From assembly GCF_038561935.1 (NCBI RefSeq), contig NZ_CP102770.1, positions 8,494,001-8,558,000 of the forward strand: a DNA stretch of 64,000 nt, written 5' to 3'. Position numbers and translations under genes: made by a program. Source of the DNA: Myxococcus stipitatus. GTDB lineage: Bacteria > Myxococcota > Myxococcia > Myxococcales > Myxococcaceae. This document shows positions 42,711-51,217 of the stretch, in pieces (the stretch's first letter is position 1; each line of letters starts with the position of its first letter). The notes under the pieces are model-generated. The model made no database searches and had not been told where the DNA came from. It saw only the letters and a list, made by a program, of their open reading frames with translations.

Positions 42711-45511
42711 CGCCCCGCACCCTCGATGACGTCCTGGCCGCCCCCAGCCCCGCGGCTTGCGCCGCGCTGCTCCAGGGGATGACGCCAGACCAGCGTCGCC
42801 AGCTCGGCGCCGAGGTGCTGCGGCGCCACAAGCAATTCCAGGCGGAGGACCCTACAGCCGAGAGCCGCTCCGCCCTGATGCTCCGCATCGAGCAGGGCCG
42901 GGCACTCACCCTGCTGTGTTTCCTCACCCTTTCGCCATCTGAGTGGACCGAGCAGTTGTTGCTCGGGCTGCCGCTCGAGGCGGGAGAGGTGGCGGCGAAG
43001 CTGAAGCTGTCTGGACTCGACAGCGCGGCCGAGCGGCTCATCGAGCTCACGCCGAGGAACTACCTCGTGGCGCGCGCGCTGGTGCGCGAGGGCGTGTCTC
43101 GCCAGCCCACGCATGACAACTACACCCTGGGGCTGCTCTACGACACGCGCTTCGACGTCAACCCGCTCGACGAGGACCCAGGGGTACGCGAGCACGAGGT
43201 GTGGCGGCTGTTCGAGGTCGAGGGGGGCGGAGAGCGAAGCCTCGCCGCACGAGACAAGTACACCCCGAAGGAGCACTCGTGGACGCAGGTCCTCCTGCGG
43301 CACATGCGGCAGGGCACCCTGGCGCGAGGGCGCCTGCTGGACGCCACCCTGGGCGCGTTGGAGCGTGACTTCGCGGCCTTCCGCGCCGGGTGGTTCTCCC
43401 GCTTCCACGAGGCGATGGAGCCCACTCCCGAGGAGCTGGAGCAGCACCGGGACCGCTACCTCCGCCTGCTGGGCAGCTCCATTCCCGCCACCGTCTCGCT
43501 CGCGCTCGAGGCGGTGACCACGCTGCATGCCCGGAGGCCGCTGGCCCTGGACTCCGCGCTGCCCGCGCTGGAGCCGGTGGTGCTTGCTCGCCACAAGAAC
43601 ACCTCGCTGCAGGCGGTGAAGCTGCTCAAGTCGCTGGGGGCCTCGGCCGAGGGTGAGGAGCATGAGCGTGTCTCCCTCGCTCTCGTCCTTGGTTTCTCGC
43701 ACGAGGCCGTGGATGTGCAGAAGGCCGTGCTGAAGGCGCTGGAGTCACTCGCGAAGGCCCCGGGCGACGCCCTGCGCGCCGCTGTCGCGGAGCGACTGGA
43801 CGGAGTGGCGGCGTCCTTGAAGCCCCAGGTCCAAGCCTGGCTGGGACATGGCGAAGCGTCGGCCCCGACGACGAAGCAGCCCCACTCGAAGCCGGGCGCG
43901 ACTCCAGCCTCGGCGCCCACGGCGAAGCACCTCCAGGCGCAGCCAGGAGACGACTCCGCCCCATCCACGGCACCAGCACCCGCGACGCCTGCTTCCCCCA
44001 CCGATGCGCGCTTCGCCATCTCTCCCATCACCACCGTCGACGAGCTGCTCGCCGCGCTCTCCTCGTGCATCGAGGATGCGGGCGCCCCCATGGCGGTGGA
44101 GCGCGTGCTGGACGGAGTGGCCCGCCTCGGGCGTCAGCGTCCGGAGGACTTCGCGCGGAAGTCGTCCGCCCTGGCCCAGCGCGCGAAGAAGCTCGGCGCG
44201 AAGCCCTACGGCGAACCCCTCTCCTTCCACCTCGCCTGTCTCGCGCTCGCATGGCTGGCCCCCTCGGGTGAGGCCCGCGCCACGCTGCGCCAGCTCCCCT
44301 GCGAGACGATGAAGCATGAACACGACGTGTTCATGAGGCTCTTCAACGAGCGCATCCAGGACATCGCGGTGGCGCTCGATGCGGGGCACGACGACGGCCT
44401 GCTCTCCATGCCCACCCACGAAGGCGGCTGGATTGCGCCCGAGACACTCGTGGACCGGCTGCTCGCGCGCGCCCCCGGAGCCGGTGAGCCTTCGGACGCG
44501 GATCTCGGCCTTGCCCTGTTCAGGCTCGCGCCCCTTCAAGAGGCAACGACCCTCTCCGCCAAGCGCTTCAAGGAAGGCCCCCAGGGACACGCCCTCCAGG
44601 TCGTCGCGTGGGTCCTGCACCTGAGCAAGACCGCCCCCTCCATGGAGAAGCCGCTCGCCTCCATCGCGGCGAGGATGCGCGGCGATACGCCCCCCACTCG
44701 CTACAGCTACACCGTCAAGGCACGCGGCGAGAAGCCCTACATCTTCCGCGAGGTCTTCGTCACCCCCGAGTCCACGCCCGCGCATCGTGCCCGAACCGCC
44801 TCGTGGGACATCCCGAGCCAGATGACGGCCACGAACCTCGGCGACGTGCTCAAGCCCTATCCGCGCTGGATTGCAACGCTCTGGCCCTCGGGGATGGAGG
44901 CGTACTTCGCCAGCCAGGCCTACGCGCTGTCCTTCAACCTCGATTGGAACTCCGCGGTGTGGGGCAACGTCGCGAGCTACGAGCAGCTCCTGCATCCCTG
45001 GCTGCGCATGGGCCCCATGGCCCGGCTGGTCCTCGCCATGGGCCTCTCGGCGAAGGAGCCCGGTGAGCACGGCGTGAGCGCCGACGCCACCCTCGCCGCC
45101 CTCGATACCGGGAGGCTCACGGCGGAGGAGCTCGGCGAGACGATGCGCGAGCTGCGCCCCACCGGACTCATCAACCTCAAGCGCTGGGCCGCGACGCTGG
45201 CGCGAGTGGCCAGCACCTCGGACACCCACGCCCTCCAGGTCGCCCTCGTCCTCCAGCGCACCCTGCGCAAGACCGAGGGCCCCGCGCCTCGGGACGACGG
45301 AGCCCTGATGAAGCTCCTGCTGGAGCTGCTCGCCCAGACGGGGACACGGCTCACGGACACCGAGGCCTGGGACTTCATCCAGGGGACCTCGCACCGGAAG
45401 ACCTTCGCGCCGCTCGCGCCTACGTCTTCAGCTGCTCCGCCACCGCCGCCAGCAGCGCCGCGAAAGACTCCTCGAAAAGCCGCACGCCGTCGACCGTCAG
45501 ACGGTCCGTGA
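42707..45511 (+). CDS. Large HEAT-like helical protein (DUF6493-type), partner of SWIM protein
   Basis: 934 aa, start overlapping the SWIM gene stop. The first 380 residues are almost all helical with HEAT-like repeats (ATVSLALEAVTTL, KNTSLQAVKLLKSLGA, VDVQKAVLKALESLAK). A Pro/Ala/Thr-rich linker spans about 388-430, and a second helical/mixed domain runs to about 905. Overall it resembles DUF6493-type partners of SWIM proteins, an assignment made from context and repeat pattern. The last 30 codons are low-complexity (TSSAAPPPPPAAP, then Arg/Lys) and lie antisense within the end of the transaldolase gene (92-bp convergent overlap). Confidence 0.75.
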   Translation: MTPRTLDDVLAAPSPAACAALLQGMTPDQRRQLGAEVLRRHKQFQAEDPTAESRSALMLRIEQGRALTLLCFLTLSPSEWTEQLLLGLPLEAGEVAAKLKLSGLDSAAERLIELTPRNYLVARALVREGVSRQPTHDNYTLGLLYDTRFDVNPLDEDPGVREHEVWRLFEVEGGGERSLAARDKYTPKEHSWTQVLLRHMRQGTLARGRLLDATLGALERDFAAFRAGWFSRFHEAMEPTPEELEQHRDRYLRLLGSSIPATVSLALEAVTTLHARRPLALDSALPALEPVVLARHKNTSLQAVKLLKSLGASAEGEEHERVSLALVLGFSHEAVDVQKAVLKALESLAKAPGDALRAAVAERLDGVAASLKPQVQAWLGHGEASAPTTKQPHSKPGATPASAPTAKHLQAQPGDDSAPSTAPAPATPASPTDARFAISPITTVDELLAALSSCIEDAGAPMAVERVLDGVARLGRQRPEDFARKSSALAQRAKKLGAKPYGEPLSFHLACLALAWLAPSGEARATLRQLPCETMKHEHDVFMRLFNERIQDIAVALDAGHDDGLLSMPTHEGGWIAPETLVDRLLARAPGAGEPSDADLGLALFRLAPLQEATTLSAKRFKEGPQGHALQVVAWVLHLSKTAPSMEKPLASIAARMRGDTPPTRYSYTVKARGEKPYIFREVFVTPESTPAHRARTASWDIPSQMTATNLGDVLKPYPRWIATLWPSGMEAYFASQAYALSFNLDWNSAVWGNVASYEQLLHPWLRMGPMARLVLAMGLSAKEPGEHGVSADATLAALDTGRLTAEELGETMRELRPTGLINLKRWAATLARVASTSDTHALQVALVLQRTLRKTEGPAPRDDGALMKLLLELLAQTGTRLTDTEAWDFIQGTSHRKTFAPLAPTSSAAPPPPPAAPRKTPRKAARRRPSDGP

Positions 45512-46541
45512 GCGTCTTCATCGAGATGCCGCACGCCTCCAGCTGACGCATCGTCTCCTTCGCGCCCGCGACATCCTCGACGAGGCTCGTGCGCACCTTG
45601 CCGTGGTCCCTGAACGCGTCGATGGTGGCGGGCGGCATCGTGTTGACGGTGTCCGGGCCAATCAGCTCCTCCACGTAGATGACGTCGCGGAGCTTCGGGC
45701 TCTTGGTGCTCGTGCTCGCCCACAGCACCCGCTGCACGCGGGCCCCCTTCGCCGCGAGCGCCTTCCAGCGCGGCGTGCTGAAGATCTCCTGGTACGAGCG
45801 ATAGGCGAGCTTCGCGTTCGCGATGGCCACCTTGCCGCTCAGCCCCTCCAGCACCTTGCGCTGCTCCGCGGAGACTCCAGCCGCCTTGAGGCGCTGCTCG
45901 ATCTCCTTGTCGGCCGCCACGTCGATGCGGCTGACGAAGAACGAGGCCACGCTGGCCACCTTGCTCAAGTCCCCACCCGCCTTGGCGAAGCGCTCCAGGC
46001 CCGTGAGGTAGGCATGCGCAATCTGCCGGTAGCGCTCCTGGCTGAACAGGAGCGTCACGTTGATGTTGAGCCCCTCCGCGATGAGCTGCTCGAACGCGGG
46101 GACCCCCGCCTCCGTGCCAGGAACCTTCACCATCACATTGGGCCGGTCGAGCTGCTTCCAGAGCCTGCGGGCCTCCTCCATCGTGGCCTGCGTCTGGTTC
46201 GCGAGCGCCGGGGACACCTCCAGCGACGCGAATCCATCCTTCCCCTTGAGCGAGTCGAAGACGGGTCTGAAGACATCCGCCGCGCCTTGGATGTCGCGGA
46301 CGGCGAGCTGCTCGTAGACGTCGTTGGCGGAGAGGCCCTGGCCCTTCGCGGCGGCGAACAGGTCCGCGTAGTCCTGGCTGCCGGAGACCGCCTTCTGGAA
46401 GATGGTCGGGTTGGAGGTGAGGCCCTTGAGCCCATCCTCGTCGATGAGCTTCTCGAGGGTGCCGTGCGTGATGTAGCTCCGCTGGAGGTTGTCCATCCAG
46501 ACGGCCTGGCCGAATTCCTCGAGCTGCCGCAGTGGGTTCAT
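45420..46541 (-). CDS. tal: Transaldolase
   Basis: 373 aa. Transfers a dihydroxyacetone unit in the non-oxidative pentose phosphate pathway. The Schiff-base Lys is K139 in VMVKVPGT; GLTSNPTIFQKA and NVTLLFS are conserved family motifs. The length (about 370) fits the long bacterial transaldolases of actinobacteria and myxobacteria. The ATG at 46541 has GGAGGAGGGG just upstream. It is divergent from the transketolase gene across 175 bp, so the two pathway enzymes may share a control region. Confidence 0.95.
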   Translation of the reverse strand: MNPLRQLEEFGQAVWMDNLQRSYITHGTLEKLIDEDGLKGLTSNPTIFQKAVSGSQDYADLFAAAKGQGLSANDVYEQLAVRDIQGAADVFRPVFDSLKGKDGFASLEVSPALANQTQATMEEARRLWKQLDRPNVMVKVPGTEAGVPAFEQLIAEGLNINVTLLFSQERYRQIAHAYLTGLERFAKAGGDLSKVASVASFFVSRIDVAADKEIEQRLKAAGVSAEQRKVLEGLSGKVAIANAKLAYRSYQEIFSTPRWKALAAKGARVQRVLWASTSTKSPKLRDVIYVEELIGPDTVNTMPPATIDAFRDHGKVRTSLVEDVAGAKETMRQLEACGISMKTLTDRLTVDGVRLFEESFAALLAAVAEQLKT

Positions 46542-46716
46542 GGTGGGTCCCCTCCTCCTGGCGGTAATGTGCCCACGCCTCCCCGGTCATGAGCGGGCCT
46601 CCGCGCGGATGCCCCCTTGCCGGGCTGCCCTCCGACGAGCAGTCCCTCACACCCGCCGCTTCTCCCGGGCCCCTTGCGTCAACACCCTACGAGGGTCCCC
46701 AGCCTGGAGAGAGACG

Positions 46717-48618
46717 ATGGCAGACGCCCTGGCAGAGCTCGCCGCGCAGCTTCGTGTCGACAGCATCCGCGCCACCACGGCCGCCGGCTCCGGACACCCC
46801 AGCTCCTCCATGTCCGCGGCGGACATCGTCGCGGTGCTGTTCCAGAAGTATCTGCGCTTCGACTTCCAGCACCCGCACGCCCCGGACAATGACCGCTTCG
46901 TGCTCTCCAAGGGCCATGCGTGTCCCGTCCTCTACGCCGCGTTCAAGGCCGCGGGAGCCATCGACGACGCGGAGCTCCTGTCGCTGCGCCAGCTCGGCAG
47001 CCGACTGGAGGGCCACCCCAACCCGCACGTCCTGCCGCTCGTGGACGTGGCCACCGGCTCGCTCGGGCAGGGGCTCGCCATCGGCGTGGGCATGGCGCTC
47101 GCGTCGCGGCTGGACCAGCGCCCCTCACGCGTCTACGTGATGATGGGCGACAGCGAGATGGCGGAGGGCTCCGTCTGGGAGGCGTTCGACAAGGCCTCGC
47201 ACTACAAGCTCGACGGCCTCTGCGCGCTCATCGACATGAACCGCCTGGGACAGACGGGCGAGACGGAGCTGGGCTGGAATGGCGAGGCGTACGCCGCCCG
47301 GGCGCGTGCCTTCGGCTGGCATGCGCTGACGGTGGATGGGCATGACCTGGAAGCCATCGACCACGCGCTGGCGGCGGCGCTCGCGACGACGGGCCAGCCC
47401 ACCTGCCTCGTGTTCAAGACGGAGAAGGGCCACGGGTACTCGCTCATCGCGAACCAGGAGGGCTGGCACGGCAAGGCCCTCTCCAAGGACCAGGCCCGCG
47501 ACGCCATCCAGGAGCTGGGCGGAGAGCGCCACGTCCGCATCGACGTGAAGAAGCCCGAAGCGGGACGGCCCGAGAAGAAGCCCGCCGCCGCGCCGCTGAA
47601 GCTTCCGCGCTACACGGCCGACGAGAAGGTGGCCACCCGCAAGGTCTACGGCGATGCGTTGCGGGCGCTGAGTGACGCCCATCCGGAGGTCATCGCGCTG
47701 GACGCGGAGGTGTCCAACTCCACGTTCTCGGAGGAGCTGCGTGAAGCGCACCCCCAGCGCTACTTCGAGATGTACATCGCCGAGCAGAACATGGTGGCCA
47801 CGGGTGTGGGCATGGCGGTGCTGGGCAAGCGCGTCTTCGTCAGCACCTTCGCCGCGTTCCTGACGCGCGCGTATGACCAGATTCGCATGGCGGCCGTCTC
47901 CAACGCGACGCTGCACCTGTGCGGCAGCCACGCGGGTGTCTCCATTGGAGAGGATGGCCCCTCGCAGATGGGCCTGGAGGACCTGGCGATGATGCGGGCC
48001 GTCTGCGACAGCACGGTGCTCTATCCCTGCGACGCCAACCAGACCGCGCGGCTCATGGCGCAGCTGGTGGACCGTCCTGGCATCAGCTACCTGCGCACCA
48101 CGCGAGCCAAGACGCCCGTGCTCTACGCCGCCTCGGAGGAGTTCCCCATCGGCGGGAGCAAGGTGCTGCGTCGCTCGGACCGCGACGTGGCGACCGTGGT
48201 GGCCGCGGGCATCACCCTGCATGAAGCGCTGGAGGCGCATGCGCGACTCCAGGACCAGGGCATCTCCGTGTGCGTCATCGACCTGTACTCGGTGAAGCCC
48301 GTGGACACGAAGACGCTTCGTCAGGCCGCGCGAGAGACGCAGGGGCGGCTCGTCGTGGTGGAGGACCACTGGGCGGAGGGCGGTCTCGCGGACGCGGTGC
48401 TCGAAGCCTTCACCGATGGCGCCGAGCCGCTGCCCACCGTGAAGCGCCTCGCCGTGCGCAAGATGCCCGGCTCCGGCAAGCCCGAGGAGCTCTTGAACGC
48501 GGCGGGCATCGACGCCCAGCACATCGTCCAGGCGGTCCTCGCGATGAAGGACACCTCCGTCTCCACTGGCGCACCCGAGGCCCCTCGTAAACGTCCGCCC
48601 GCCAGGCCCGCCCATTGA
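46717..48618 (+). CDS. tkt: Transketolase
   Basis: 633 aa from the ATG at 46717 (GGAGAGAG upstream); earlier in-frame starts are not supported. Thiamine-diphosphate enzyme of the pentose phosphate pathway. The N-terminal domain has SGHPSSSMSAADI, LSKGHACPVLYA, GSLGQGLAIGVG and the cofactor motif GDSEMAEG. The central domain has the catalytic Glu in YIAEQNMVATGVGMA, and the C-terminal domain is present. The single-chain length and order match the transketolases of about 630 residues found in many non-enteric bacteria. It is paired divergently with tal and followed after 23 bp by the WD40 gene, possibly co-transcribed. Confidence 0.94.
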   Translation: MADALAELAAQLRVDSIRATTAAGSGHPSSSMSAADIVAVLFQKYLRFDFQHPHAPDNDRFVLSKGHACPVLYAAFKAAGAIDDAELLSLRQLGSRLEGHPNPHVLPLVDVATGSLGQGLAIGVGMALASRLDQRPSRVYVMMGDSEMAEGSVWEAFDKASHYKLDGLCALIDMNRLGQTGETELGWNGEAYAARARAFGWHALTVDGHDLEAIDHALAAALATTGQPTCLVFKTEKGHGYSLIANQEGWHGKALSKDQARDAIQELGGERHVRIDVKKPEAGRPEKKPAAAPLKLPRYTADEKVATRKVYGDALRALSDAHPEVIALDAEVSNSTFSEELREAHPQRYFEMYIAEQNMVATGVGMAVLGKRVFVSTFAAFLTRAYDQIRMAAVSNATLHLCGSHAGVSIGEDGPSQMGLEDLAMMRAVCDSTVLYPCDANQTARLMAQLVDRPGISYLRTTRAKTPVLYAASEEFPIGGSKVLRRSDRDVATVVAAGITLHEALEAHARLQDQGISVCVIDLYSVKPVDTKTLRQAARETQGRLVVVEDHWAEGGLADAVLEAFTDGAEPLPTVKRLAVRKMPGSGKPEELLNAAGIDAQHIVQAVLAMKDTSVSTGAPEAPRKRPPARPAH

Positions 48619-48641
48619 ACGGAGGGAGTCCCGCCGCGAGA

Positions 48642-51116
48642 ATGGGCGCGATGACCTTCGACCTCCAGACCCTCACCGAGCTCTCCACCCTCGAACACCT
48701 CGTGAGCACCCAGGGCGTGGAGGCGCTGCTCGCCGCATTCGACACCGCGCTCGTCCAGACTCCCGCGGACGCGCGAGTGCCCAAGGCAGAAGGTCCCACC
48801 GTGAGCGCGAGGACGCTCCGGCTCCTGCGCCGCGCCGTCGAGCTCGACGCCGACTTCCTCCGCGAGCACCCCGAGGCCCTCTTCCAGAGCCTCTACAACC
48901 GCCTGCGCTGGTACGACGCCCCCGACGCCGCCGCCCACTACGACACGCAGGGCCCGGGTCCCTGGGAGAACCCCGACGCCCATCTCCACCGCCTCGCGGC
49001 GCTGTGGCGACAACAGCGTGAGGCGGCGGGAGGCGCCGCGTGGGTGGAGTCCCTGCGGCCCTTGAGCGGCTCACTGGACGGTGGGGACCTGTCCTTGTCC
49101 CATGACGAGCGGGTGGAGGCGGTGGCCTTCAGCCCCTGCGGGAAGAAGCTCGCGACCACGTCCAGCTCGGATGAGAAGAACATCCACCTCTGGGACGTCG
49201 CCACGGGGAAGTGCCTCCGGGTCCTGGAGGGCCATGACATCGGAGAGATCCTGGGCCTCGCCTGGAGCCCGGATGGAAGGAAGCTCGCGTCGGGCTCGCG
49301 CTCCCATGACGCCCGCGTGTGGGACGTGGAGACCGGCGAGCTCCTGTATGACTTCCCGAAGCAGGAAGGCCGGGTGACCTCCGTGGCCTTCAGCCCCGAC
49401 GGCAAGGTGCTCGCCGTGGGCAACCTCGGCTGGCGCGTCCACCTGTTCGACATGGAGTCGGGCGAGAAGATCCGCACGCTCAAGGGGCATCAACAGTCCG
49501 TGCTGTGTGTCGCCTTCCACCCCTCGGGCCGGCAGCTCGCCTCGGCGGCTTCGGACGACACGGTGCGCATCTGGGACATGACGACGGGCGCCCAGGTCGC
49601 GTCCATCGCCACCAACGCCACCCCTCGCTCCATCGCGTTCAGCCCCGATGGAGAGCGGCTGGCCTACTCAGTGCTCGAGGGTGTCGCCATCGCGGAGACG
49701 CGGCACTGGACTCCGGTGGAAGGGCTGTGGGGGAGGATGGGCTGCGGGGACATCGCCTGGCTGGGGACGACCCACCTCGCCATGCTCGCGCCCCGAGAGG
49801 TGCTGGTGCTGGACGCCCACACCCGCGACACGGTGTGGTCGCGGACCTATTACCCGAGCACCGCGGGGAACGCCCTGGCCTTCTCGCCGGACCGCAAGCA
49901 CTTCGCGCTGACGGAGTCGACCCGCGTGCTGGTGAGCGAAATCCACGCGCAGCCACCGCCGACCCTCAAGAGCCAGGGGCAGCCCGTGAAGGACCTGCTC
50001 GGCGCCCCGGAGGCCGCGTGCCTCATCGTCAAGCAGTCCACGCAGAACAGCGTCGTCGACGCCCGAGGACAGGTGCGCGAGTTCTCCGACAGCAGCATGG
50101 GCGGAGGCCAGAAGTCGTGGAGCATGAACCGGGACGGCACGCTCGCCGCGTTCCCCATCGTGAACTTCCACGAAGAGCCCCGGCGCCGCGCCATCCAGCT
50201 GTTCGACCTGGTGAGCCTGACGCCCGCGAAGGAGCTGACCGCGAAGCCGCTCGAGGGGCGCGACACCGCGAGCCGGATGCTTCAAGAGAACGTCGTGGCC
50301 TTCTCGCCCGATGGGGCGCTGCTCGCCGGCACCGTCGAGCTGGGCGTGGTGCGCCTCTGGAGCATCCCCGAGGGGCGGCTGCTCCACACGCTGAAGGGCC
50401 CCGCGAACCCCGTCACCACGCTCGAGTTCACCCCCGACGGAGCCCTCCTCCTGACGGGCCTCGCCGAGGCCTCCCACCTCCTGGTGCATGACGTGAAGAC
50501 GGGGGCGCTCGTGCACAACACGAAGGTGGCCCTGAAGCCCACGCCCACGTATGCCGTGGCCACGGCGGCGCCTCGCCTCGCCGTGGGACGAAGCTCGGGA
50601 GAGCTCGCCCTCTTCGAGTTGCCCACGGGCACGTCCCGCTTCATCCAGGTCTCCAACGAGACCGTCGTCGCCGTGGCCATCTCCTCGGATGGCACCCGCG
50701 TGGCCGCGTCCGACATGGACTCGTGCGTTCACGTCTACGACGCCACCACGGGCGACGAGCTCTACCAGGTGCCCCACCCCGAGCTGCCCTACACGCTCGC
50801 CATCGAGGCCCCGTTCCTGGTCACCATGTCCGAGGACCACCACGTGCGCTTCTTTGACCTGGCCACCGGGGCGCCTCGCGCCGACGTGGAGGCCAGCACG
50901 GACCCGCAGGACGTCATCCGGCGGCGCTACTGGGAGGGGTTGGGAGACGGCCCGGTCGCCTTCCACCGTCGGATGGACCCCACGCCCTTCGCCCATTTCC
51001 AGGACGCGATGGAGGCCTGCTACATCCTCCGCGACGGCATCGCCGTGGGCCAGGGACGGACCCAGAAGGACTTCCTGTACGTCCTGCGGATTCACGAAGC
51101 CACGTCGAAGGCCTGA
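48642..51116 (+). CDS. WD40-repeat protein
   Basis: 824 aa from the ATG at 48642 (another ATG three codons later). The N-terminal 140 residues form a helical domain of unknown type. From about 150 on, WD40 blades recur: VEAVAFSPCGKKLATTSS...IHLWDVATGKCL, ILGLAWSPDGRKLAS...ARVWDVETGELL, VTSVAFSPDGKVLAV and further degenerate blades to the end, enough for two propellers. No signal peptide, so cytoplasmic. It lies 23 bp behind tkt. WD40 scaffolds co-occur with SWIM/HEAT-type genes in multi-component signalling or conflict systems, so a functional link to the 41-45 kb pair is possible but unproven. Confidence 0.85.
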   Translation: MGAMTFDLQTLTELSTLEHLVSTQGVEALLAAFDTALVQTPADARVPKAEGPTVSARTLRLLRRAVELDADFLREHPEALFQSLYNRLRWYDAPDAAAHYDTQGPGPWENPDAHLHRLAALWRQQREAAGGAAWVESLRPLSGSLDGGDLSLSHDERVEAVAFSPCGKKLATTSSSDEKNIHLWDVATGKCLRVLEGHDIGEILGLAWSPDGRKLASGSRSHDARVWDVETGELLYDFPKQEGRVTSVAFSPDGKVLAVGNLGWRVHLFDMESGEKIRTLKGHQQSVLCVAFHPSGRQLASAASDDTVRIWDMTTGAQVASIATNATPRSIAFSPDGERLAYSVLEGVAIAETRHWTPVEGLWGRMGCGDIAWLGTTHLAMLAPREVLVLDAHTRDTVWSRTYYPSTAGNALAFSPDRKHFALTESTRVLVSEIHAQPPPTLKSQGQPVKDLLGAPEAACLIVKQSTQNSVVDARGQVREFSDSSMGGGQKSWSMNRDGTLAAFPIVNFHEEPRRRAIQLFDLVSLTPAKELTAKPLEGRDTASRMLQENVVAFSPDGALLAGTVELGVVRLWSIPEGRLLHTLKGPANPVTTLEFTPDGALLLTGLAEASHLLVHDVKTGALVHNTKVALKPTPTYAVATAAPRLAVGRSSGELALFELPTGTSRFIQVSNETVVAVAISSDGTRVAASDMDSCVHVYDATTGDELYQVPHPELPYTLAIEAPFLVTMSEDHHVRFFDLATGAPRADVEASTDPQDVIRRRYWEGLGDGPVAFHRRMDPTPFAHFQDAMEACYILRDGIAVGQGRTQKDFLYVLRIHEATSKA

Positions 51117-51217
51117 GCCCCGGAGGCGGGGGACGAGAAAATCTCAGCGATAAATGAGCCACCCGGCGCCGGAGGCGCTCGACGGGATGAAGTCCCCTCC
51201 ATCCCGGAGCACACTCC

